Assembly (NCBI GenBank): GCA_963669155.1
Contig: OZ022594.1
Span: 5,647,761-5,711,760 of the forward strand
Source: Arbacia lixula
Taxonomy: Eukaryota; Echinodermata; Echinoidea; Arbacioida; Arbaciidae
Reading direction: 5' to 3'
DNA length: 64,000 nt
The position numbers and the translations under genes were made by a program. Positions 55,246 through 64,000 of this stretch are shown in pieces. The first letter of the stretch is position 1; every line of letters starts with the position of its first letter. The notes below the pieces were generated by a model. The model was not told where the DNA came from. It ran no database searches and saw only the letters and a list, made by a program, of their open reading frames with translations.

Positions 55246-57719
55246 GTCCCCCCCCCCCCCCCCCAAAAAAAAAAAAAAAAAAATAACGGGGTATGACCAA
55301 GCCCGCACCACGCCCCGAAATCCTCCCCCTCCTCCACTCCTCTCATTCCCTATCCCTCTCTCTCTCTCCAGCTCCAGAACCGTGCGTATGTGCGTGCGTG
55401 CGTGCGTGCAGTGCACGTACCACGCAAATGAAGTATGGCGCGTGCGCGTGCAGTTCCAATATCGGTGCACAGTGTGCATGTGCACTGCATGCAATAATAT
55501 ACTGTACGTGCAATTTATTTGCCTGAAAATTAAACTGATAAAGAATGGCGCTTTACGTGTTCACGTAAGTTCGCCGAATCCAAAGCGCAAGCATCTGAAG
55601 AGCTCCATTCTCTAGCCCAGGAGGGTTACGTTGTGAGTAGATCTACTGAGTTGACTTATTAGCTTTTTTCACCCTAGTTTAAGTTGAAAAATTTAACGTT
55701 AGTTTGTAGACGCATATATTCTGTGCAACAAATGCAAAGCCAACAGGCAACACAGACGGTCTCACTCGTTCCGCTATCACACACATGACACATGTCATTG
55801 CAAGTGGGTACGCGGTGTAACAACACTGTGAGTAGAAATATATCTCGATTCTTGAATCTTGAATCTTGAATTGGTTGCACCCAAAAAGCTTTCTTCACAG
55901 CTGTCCAGGGGAATTCTCGGTCATAGTCACACATATTTTATAATGCATAATTGACGCGATTGTTGAGATAGAGGCAGCTTAGCAGTCTCAATCGCCATCA
56001 TCATGGTGCCCATTAAAAAATAATTTCCATAATTAAGGTATGTATCACTATCAGCTTGACTGAAGATGTCTACAACATGTCAATTGTCATGGCGGGCAGG
56101 CAGGCAGTGAAGACTAACTTACTTTTATTAGGCATGCTACTGCTAGGACTAGGTCACAGTTTGGACTTACTGCGACCAGCCCGCTCACGCAGTGAGCGGG
56201 CTGCGTTGCACCGAGCATTGGTGCAAGGTAGTCGAGATAAGCAAAGATAAGTTGGTTAAATATCATCAATTATATTGCGCAGAACTTAAAGCTATTGGAC
56301 ACACTTACGGAGAATACTTACATGAATACTTCCGTAGTTGCTTTGAAGATGAATTTAGTCCATGATGGGTTTTTTTTCTTGAAAACATCCCATCGTACGG
56401 CGGTCAAAATTAATGCAGCTGGGAAACATGTATCTGAAGATTGCCGACTTTTTGAAGTTTACGCGCATGCGCCAGTTCTCTATACGATTCGTGTGTGTTA
56501 CGTTTTCAACAACAATCCATTACCGTAGCACTCTTTTCACATCGTTGTTTTTTCTTTTTTCATTATTATTGGAACAGATTTTATATTCCAATTTTTATTT
56601 CATTGTATTTAAAATTTTATTTTGGAGCATTTATTATACTTTGCATATTTATGTTTGTCCGTAATTTTTTGTTTTGTTTTGTTTTTAAGAGCCACTTTTT
56701 TCAACCCAATAACGCCATCCCGCTAAGCTAGATTTCAGTGATGGTGCAGTGGTGCACGGTATTAGGAAAGTTGGAAGATTCGGAACTATTTCTCTTACAA
56801 AATCCTTGATCCGCCACTGAAGTTTATAACATAGAAATTAATCATATTTTGGTCACTTTAAATGACACAATTAATGAAAATCAGGTTGATAATTTGCACA
56901 ATCAAAACAATAAAAAATCACTTTTCTCATGCATATTCATCAATAGCGCTAAATACGGTCATCAGACCGAAAGCGTCATCATCATGAATATTACTTTGCG
57001 CATGCCTACGAAGTTATTAAACAGCCAAGATGGCAGTCTGGAAGGGACTTCGTTTTGTTAGACCATGATTAGACAGACACATGAAGGGGAAATTGGTAAC
57101 GTTACTCAGTATTTTCCATCATTTTCTTACTTCAGACATATGGAAGTTACATTCAACCATTCATATACTGTGATAAATATACTTGAAATGAGAAATTCAT
57201 CTATGTGCACGGGTCGATTATTCATTAATCTCACCCGACATGCCGGGAAATCGGGGGCGAGCCCTCAGGACGCTCCCGCTGCGCGGGAGCAGTCCCGGGG
57301 CTAAGTTTGGACAAGCCAAAGACAGGTACACTGATGAGTGATGGGGTCGGATGGGGGGGCGGGGGGGGGGGGGGATAGAGAGATGCTGTCTTTAGGTGTA
57401 TACTTTCAGTCTCAGCTCATTCAGATTTCTGTGTCAGACAGAGGCCTTCCGACCGTTTTCCTGGACATGGTCGTGGTGGGTCTGGCTATTAAAGACGACT
57501 AAGTCTCAAAATATCTTCTTTTGCGGAGATCAGGGCAAGGCCCTACGATGTATGGATCTTGTCAGGTGGAGTGACAGCCGGGGGATTGGGTGTTTGGTTT
57601 TGTTTTCTGCTTCATATTCCCTTATCAGAAAATCAAGTAACTCAAGATTCAGTGTCATATAAAATTGAACCCACTAAGATGTTAAACTATGACAGTAACC
57701 TCAATCATCGTGTATCAAT

Positions 57720-58170
57720 GAATCACCTCTCCTAATTGTCTAAACAATTAAAAGTTCTTGGAGTGCATATAAAACTTAAAATGGGATGACCATGTTAATG
57801 AAATATTAAAGAAGTGCACTAAAAAATTGTTTTAGAAAAGTTATATAAATTACACGTACCTACAGGTATTGCTGATCTTGTTACAATTTACACTAGATAT
57901 ATTTGTTTTTAATGCTGTCCTTTTTATTGCCCTTGAAGCAAGTGCAAAGTTAAGAAAGAGTTCAAAAGAGGGTGTGTAGAATAATTTTAATAAAAGATTA
58001 TACTAGTTTTGAAAATGGAATTATTGAACGTAAATCTTTAATGCATTGAAAAAAGAAGAGAAAAACTTTCTATTGATTTTGGTAAATCACTTTCTAAGAA
58101 CCCAAATTGTAAAGATTGGTCACCCAAACAATGATGAAATTAATTTTTCCACCTTTCTACTAATGGTTAG
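57720..58170 (+). pseudogene. Non-LTR retrotransposon reverse transcriptase, degenerate
   Basis: Pieces across shifted frames: LKVLGVHIKL, LYKLHVPTGIADLVTIYTRY, CRIILIKDYTSFENGIIERK, KRREKLSIDFGKSLSKNPNC. These match the end of the reverse transcriptase and the downstream RRACRIILG-like block of jockey/CR1-type elements. Many stops and frameshifts; inactive. Confidence 0.7.
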
Positions 58171-58308
58171 ATTAGGTGCATACTAATTGGACAAATCCTA
58201 ACCAAAGCCTTTTTTAAAATGCGCCTTTTTTTGTCGTTATGGGCAGGATTGTGGCGAGTGAGTAGCGTTTATACTCTGACGAGGAGCAAGGAGAGAGGAG
58301 ACTAAATC

Positions 58309-58388
58309 ATGCCGCAAGAGAGGGGCTATAACAGCAGCAGGCGGAGGTCGAGGTCCCACTCGAGGGGCAAGAGAGGGCACAGACGAAG
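58309..58388 (+). CDS. Candidate first coding exon of an Arg/Ser-rich protein
   Basis: ATG after a GC-richer leader; encodes MPQERGYNSSRRRSRSHSRG then KRGHRR, followed by donor AAG|GTTAGT at 58389 (phase 2). The Arg/Ser composition is like the N-terminus of splicing factors or of CLK/LAMMER kinases (some begin MPxxRxYxSS). No second exon found before the window end, so this stays a hypothesis: 26 codons, start and donor only. Confidence 0.38.
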
Positions 58389-58917
58389 GTTAGTAGATCA
58401 GTCAGTTGATCACGATAAACCTCCCAAAACTGCATGGAATTCACATGAGGTGGGTCAGCGTCAGCCCGATCAGACGAAATAGCGAGCGAGGTTTGCTGAT
58501 CCGGGGAACTAGTTTGAAGTCGCAATCGCGTCTTCATTAGCTCGAAACTCGGTAAGCTTTCGAGCTTACATAAGCTTGGGGTGCATGAATATGGGATGCG
58601 TATGGTCAGTGTGCAACAGAAGTAGGCTACGACCGCATGGCTTCGGTTGAGAGCTCGTATTCACGCACATATAAAAACCTAACGTAAACAATGCCTTAGG
58701 GCGCGCTGATGCATGGTGGGATCGAGAAAGTATCAGGCTAATGAAGATGCTCTGTGAAATAGCGAGCTAGTTTGTGAATTAGCTCGCTATTTGGCCGTCT
58801 AGCCTAGGATTCCGTAGGAAATTTTCTTGACTAAATAGCTATTTTGCCTGATCTGGCTAATGAAAACGCAAAAAGCTAGTTATTTTGCCACATCGGGCTA
58901 ATGAAGGCGCCCCTATG

Positions 58918-59497
58918 GATTCACAATCTGGTGCGCCACCTATTGGTTGCAGCAGATCGACCGAAATCCGCAATGCCGAATGGGAAATGGCTGACATCGA
59001 AATATAAGGCCATGGCACACGGAGATTCATGGTGACCCTGCACTTTATTACATGTACACTGCAGTTCAAAGGAATTGGCATAGGGAAAGGGAAGAAAGGG
59101 AAGGAGACTTAGTTTTAAACCACTGTATATTTTGTCCAGTTCAGCATGAAACACAATGCTTTATCCTAAAGAGCATTGTGTTTCATGCTGAACTAGACAA
59201 AATATACCGCTGTAGTGTATGTGCTTAGCTACATGTACTCTACCTGTGGGTACATTAAATTAGAGTAAAGATTTATGCTGCGATCAGTTCAATACCTTTT
59301 GAGTTGATCAAACTGAAAGACAGGCAGTAAGGCATCTGGGTCTGCCATTTTTAATATCATTGTCCAGTATTGCGTATTTTGGTGCTACTGTGGGTATTGA
59401 TCTGTATACTAGTGCTAGGCTGTGATGTTCAATCCGAAGTTGGATATTGGCCTGTCCGCTGCAACCGATAGGTGGCGCACCGTATTGTGAATCCACC
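58918..59497. repeat. Large palindrome with two conserved ends and a hairpin centre
   Basis: GGATTCACAATCTGGTGCGC and CACCTATTGGTTGCAGC at the left are mirrored at 59450-59497. The centre (about 59120-59210) is a near-perfect inverted repeat around TATTTTGTCCAGTTCAGCAT and GAAACACAATGCT. Confidence 0.82.
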
Positions 59498-60415
59498 GAA
59501 TTATCTCGCTTCAGACACTGTAGGAAATCACTTTACTGAGCAAGACATAACAAAGGAAAAGAAGCCCCTTTTCAGTGGTATTTAGTGTTGCTCATTTTGA
59601 CCTGCAAAAGGGCTTCCCTTCCTTTATGTCATCATTTTACCAAAACTTTGGTAACATTTATAATGATGTATTGCATTTGTCTGTAAAGAAACATGTTCAT
59701 GTACAATGCTTTTGAAACAGAGAGAATATTTCATCAACATCCACAATGTTAATGTTACTGTACTTTATGTGAGCCCTCACCATCAAATCTTTAAACAGGG
59801 CCCTCTCGTATAAAGAGTTGTGATTGATATCAATTGCAAGTCACGTTGCGGTCAATCGCACTCCTTTATGTGACAGGACCCTGATTTTTTTTTTTTTTTT
59901 AAGAGAAAAAAGGCCCATTTAGAAAAAAAAGACTTGTCTCTACCAACTCTTTTACTATGACTGACACAAACTTGCTCTGATGGTTTGCAAACTTTTGCAA
60001 ATCTATATCTCTTAGATTATCTTTAGATTATTTCCAGGAGCATGTACCATCCATGAGAATTTGCAGATTTGTTATCATTTAGTAATGATGGGCCACATAC
60101 TGTGTAAAGGGCTCTCGCTGGGATGATAGTGCACGTAGTGAAGACTGAGACTCAAATGGCTAAGAAAAGGCAGATTTCCGCGTAATATTTGTACACAAAT
60201 GTGTGATGCCATTAAGATAAGTTGGGTCATGCTATTTTGGAGGCAATGGCTGAAACATTCATGTAGTGTTCATTCCATGTAAAGTCAACACTGTCGGGAG
60301 CCCTGGTTACATCATGAGACGTGATTATGATTACCAAGAGTTTGTTTCTAATTCATGTCAACAGGCACAGGTCATCCAAGTAAGTACCAACAGCTCAAAA
60401 CACAATGGTTACCTA

Positions 60416-60581
60416 GCGTACGCACGCAAGATGCATCCCTGTTTTCACTAATCCAGGAGATATGCCTGGCAGTGGATCCATGGAGGGAAGGATGTCTGCG
60501 TACACACGCAAGATGCATCCCTGTTTTCACTAATCCAGGAGATATATGCCTGGCAGTGGATCCATGGAGGGAAGGATGTCT
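60416..60581. repeat. 82-bp tandem duplication
   Basis: GCGTACGCACGCAAGATGCA to GAAGGATGTCT at 60416-60497 is repeated almost exactly at 60498-60581 (one extra AT and a C-to-A change). Confidence 0.93.
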
Positions 60582-63500
60582 GTAATGAAATACCAGCTGA
60601 GGAGGAAATTAGGAGATGTTTCAATTCTTGCTGGAAAGATGTTGGTATGTGTATGTGATGAGCCAGGAGAAGGGAGCTGTTAACACTGATGGGAGAGATT
60701 AGATGTTTCAGTTTTTGCCAGAAGGTGCTGTTTACACAAATGTCCCTGGCTGGAGTACCACTATGACACCACACAATACAGCACACTTTATGGTACTCAA
60801 TCCATGGGCATTGCATTGCTGCTACGAAAGCGTTTTGCTGGCATTTTGAAAGTACGGCTATCAAAGATGAGGAAATGTACAGTAGGCAGTGGCTGGAATA
60901 TCTACACTGTATGCTGCGATCAGTAACGTACATGTAGTATACGTCCCACATACTCCATCTGATGTGTGGGTGTTTTCTCATCCTCTGTAATAACGAGATG
61001 TGAGTGGGAAGTGATTGGACGAAGACGGTGTCTGCCACAGATTAATGTGCAAGATTTACTGGTACAGAGAAAGCCCACATCTCTGGCACAGTACTCGTCT
61101 TGAATCAAGAAGTCCAAGAGAAGATGTCCTTAGAGATCGGCAGCTTTTTATGTTGTTCTCGTCTGGACTATCTGTCTTAAATCAAGTCCAAGAGAAGTTG
61201 TCCCCCAATTTTCTGGCATCTTTTGTCGTGTCCTCCTGATGGATTAAGCACTCAGCATGCACAGTTTGTACAAGTTGTTACAAGTAGGAGAGGAAGCAAT
61301 CAGCAGGTCTGGAATGAAGACTAGGTGCGAAGACAAGACATGTGCATGGCATTCTGTTCCCAGCAGCCAAGCGGAGGGAGGTGCTTGGTCGAAGGACGCG
61401 ATGGAGGTATGATGGGTGGAATTGCAACCAGTTGTCCAGTTGTTAATTGTATACTGTGCCTCAATTACAATTTTGATTGAGTAACACACATACCCTTTGA
61501 GCTACAGCTTGTCTGGGATGAAAGGAGTTGACTCTGGCAGTATTTCCCACTGCCAGCCCCACGTGACTCCTAACACAATTTATAACCTATGGGACTAAGA
61601 GAGTTAGAGGAAGTCCACCTGTCCCTGGGTAGCAGCCTGTCAGATTGCCCTATTTGTGTTGGGCAGAAAGTATGAGAAGGAGCTGTGTAGGTGATCAGTT
61701 GTTACATGTATTTCATTTCTCACACCAATTTACTTGCAGTCATAGGTAAATAATATGCTGTTGCTGCCAGAAGCTGAAGTATGACAATATTTAAAAAGTA
61801 ATGGCGTCTTTTATAGCTCTTTCTGAATACAATACCAGTGATTTTTGTTGTTTGTTATTTATTCCCCTCATGGGGTAATACAGTTTCATCAACTCCTAAA
61901 GCCCTCCTAAGAAATCTGTCAGGATCAGACCCTTGTATGCAACAATGCAAAAATGATAAGCACAAGTAGGAAAATTAGTTTTAACAAAATCTGGAATCAG
62001 TAAATATTGCTACATGTACATGTGTATACTGCAGATGGGAAGCTGCATATTTAAGTTCTTTGCATACGGGAACCTTCTGTGGTCTGTTGTAACATTTATG
62101 ACACAAATGATAGAAATATACAAATCAACAGATGACCTTGCAGTATTGCAGAACCTACATGTAGCTACCCATCCCACTTATATAACAAGCCCAATGTGAC
62201 TATCTTGTAGCCAGCGGGAAGATTGACAGATCTGTGCTTTGTAGTTTTGGATGATGTGATTGTGTACCTGATGGTATACATTTGTATGATGTGCCTCATA
62301 AATAACCATCTAGGAGGTTAAATCTCCCAACAAAGAAGTTCTTCATCTGGAAAGCAACCAGAGAATTGATGGAATGAAACCAAAAGCTGATGAAATATGG
62401 ACAACACAGGATGAGAATCATGCAGACTAAGTCAGATCGGGAGTAAGTCAGAGACAAAAGTCAAAAACACTGCGAGAATAAGCTGTCACAAGGTTATAAC
62501 CCATCACAGATGTTGGTCAAGTTATCATGGAAATGTCAACCGAAAGACAGCAAAAAGGACACCGTTCTTTACAAGGAAGAGCAACGGCCACTAAAGGAAA
62601 TGAAACTGAGACAAATGAAGAGCAATTTGCTGAAGGCTCATTAACACACACAACCCTGTGTATTGGTTCTCAGCCTAAGTCCCTTAATGATGAGTTGGTC
62701 CTGAACTGCAGCAACAATAAGACATCAAATCATGAAGAAGGACGAGATGGCATACATGTACTGTACATGAATAAGCCAGAAATGGAGATTGGAGGCTACC
62801 GACAGTATCCAAGTGAAGTACATACTGTACGTGTACTTCTAAGACACACCAGTGAGGTACAGGATCAGACCGGAGGTACCTTGTACTAATACCAGAAGTT
62901 CAAGTTGGATCAAAACCAAAATGGTAGAGCAAGAGATGAACAGCACCCATATGTACAGGTGTATAATAGCTATCGATCACAAATCTCTAGATGAGGGAGA
63001 TCTCGCCGGGAAGTGAGGTGGAGACGCGAGATGTCTGCTGGTGTGACGGATGTCTGGGATGAAGTGCCACTACGGCACAGGACTCATAAGAGGAATGCAT
63101 TGGATAGAATTGTGATGTAATGTGGTGAAGCTTCGACTGGTGCAGAATGAATAAAAATAGAAGAGCAATCACAGCGATGAACGAAATAATAGGAAGGAAA
63201 GTAGAGATGATGCGATGGTGTCTTACAAATGACTGATGTGACTGACAAACGTGGCAGATGTAAAAATTGGAAACATCACAACAATGATGGAAGAAATAAC
63301 ATGAGGAAAACGAGACGTAGATGGAGAAAATCAGAGCTATTTTGATGGTGTCATTCAAAGGACTGACGGCTGGGGATGCACCAAAGATGGAGCAATGAAG
63401 CCGGAAGGAAAGAAAAAAAGATGGGCACAAAAGGACTAAAGAGGGAAGATGAAGTTTTGGAAGTCCTGCATCTCCTGCCAGGCCAGCATTGGCCAAAAAC

Positions 63501-63641
63501 TTCCAGAAGTAAATGCCAAATTGAAACAAACCTAAACAAACACCCGAAGGCGTACTCCCAACGATGAGGAATGAGAAACAACAAGAACAACAGGATGATT
63601 GAGAAGAGAGAGGATGGCCATCATGGAGAGGCTGATAATCA

Positions 63642-63718
63642 GGGCCCTGTTGCATAAAACTTACCATTGAGATTAACGTTGCTACCAATGGCAACTGCAA
63701 AGATGCAGAGGTCATGGT
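63642..63718. mobile_element. Family-1 MITE, left half
   Basis: AGGGCCCTGTTGCATAAAAC, then TTACCATTGAGATTAACG; the right inverted end is missing. Confidence 0.8.
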
Positions 63719-64000
63719 AACAATCCAGAGAAACATACTGGATAATGGAAGTTTATAGATGGAGGAAGACACGAGCAAACGCGTACAAATTGTCAAATTA
63801 TGATGAATGAATGATGGAACTTTCAAGACCGAGAGGTAAAGAAAGAACAGCTCATGAAAATGCAAACTGAAAGGGAGGAAGGAAAAAGAAAACAATAGTA
63901 CACATTGACAAAAATGCTGAATCATTGAATAAAAGTACCTGATAAACAAGAGGGAGAAAAAGAGAATAGATGTTATGGAAGTTCTTGGACGAGGAAGGAA

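Larger units (their letters stand above)
58389..64000. other. Right end of window, no confirmed gene
   Basis: Would be intron 1 of the Arg/Ser-rich gene if that call is right. Mostly unique sequence with fewer MITEs than the rest. Contains a 580-bp palindrome (58918-59497), an 82-bp tandem duplication (60416-60581), a degenerate repeat of about 120 bp near 63140-63380 and half a family-1 MITE (63642-63718). A 120-codon open frame at 62527-62889 (Glu/Thr-rich, no domain) is unsupported. Confidence 0.5.

Noticed and set aside
56086-56250. 55-codon frame with a signal-peptide-like start (LLLLGMLLLGLGHS)
   Set aside because: Overlaps a GC palindrome (AGCCCGCTCACGCAGTGAGC), has only a weak donor and no recognised continuation.
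60448-61038. 196-codon minus-strand open frame
   Set aside because: Covers the 82-bp tandem duplication; no domain, splice context or homology that I can see.
62527-62889. 120-codon plus-strand open frame, Glu/Thr-rich
   Set aside because: Sequence is not obviously repetitive, but nothing supports coding beyond the open frame. Left unannotated.
62987-63949. 320-codon minus-strand open frame
   Set aside because: Phe/Ser/His-rich antisense of purine-rich repeats, contains a family-1 MITE arm (VSFMQQGP), no domain.

Overview
This is a 64 kb piece of an intron-rich, AT-rich animal nuclear genome. The predicted proteins, the TTAGGG-type interstitial repeats, the density of short palindromic DNA transposons and one widely dispersed repeat at 35076 suggest a marine invertebrate deuterostome, most likely an echinoderm. 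That placement is inference; no species is assigned. Nothing is bacterial: there are no operons, ribosome-binding sites or CRISPR arrays.

Layout. (1) 1-2710, plus strand: the last three coding exons of a CYP2-like cytochrome P450, with the K-helix ExxR and the heme-cysteine loop. (2) 7402-13354, plus: a complete four-exon gene, here paralog A, for a 203-aa membrane protein (signal peptide, one EGF domain, short Thr/Pro linker, one transmembrane helix, tail with a tyrosine-containing repeat). (3) 16013-38946, plus: a complete 19-exon gene for Integrator complex subunit 9 (INTS9, 670 aa). (4) 45273-51468, minus: paralog B, with the same four-exon structure and intron phases as A but an added Thr/Pro mucin-like stalk of about 345 residues and a longer tail carrying YEEV/YEEI/PPDYEEV motifs (583 aa). 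(5) 58309-58388, plus: a possible first coding exon of an Arg/Ser-rich protein; the rest would lie beyond the window.

A and B form an inverted paralog pair on either side of INTS9. Their exons 1 are both 118 nt and their transmembrane exons both 82 nt, EGF cysteine spacing is identical, and intron phases are 1-1-2 in both. I do not recognise the family. It looks like a lineage-specific cell-surface receptor and is the best candidate here for an undescribed system. The three gene types share no obvious pathway: INTS9 is a nuclear snRNA/mRNA 3'-end processing factor, the P450 a microsomal monooxygenase, and A/B are surface proteins.

The rest is dominated by mobile DNA. There is an apparently intact Tc1-like transposon with an uninterrupted 340-aa transposase in INTS9 intron 1, an 812-bp Harbinger-like element, and several families of foldback MITEs, three of them at TTAA targets. 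There are also three non-LTR retrotransposon remnants, tRNA-derived SINEs, telomere-like arrays and large microsatellites (GAA, CT, GT, TAG). Partial tandem copies of INTS9 exon 9 and of its terminal exon lie next to the functional copies.
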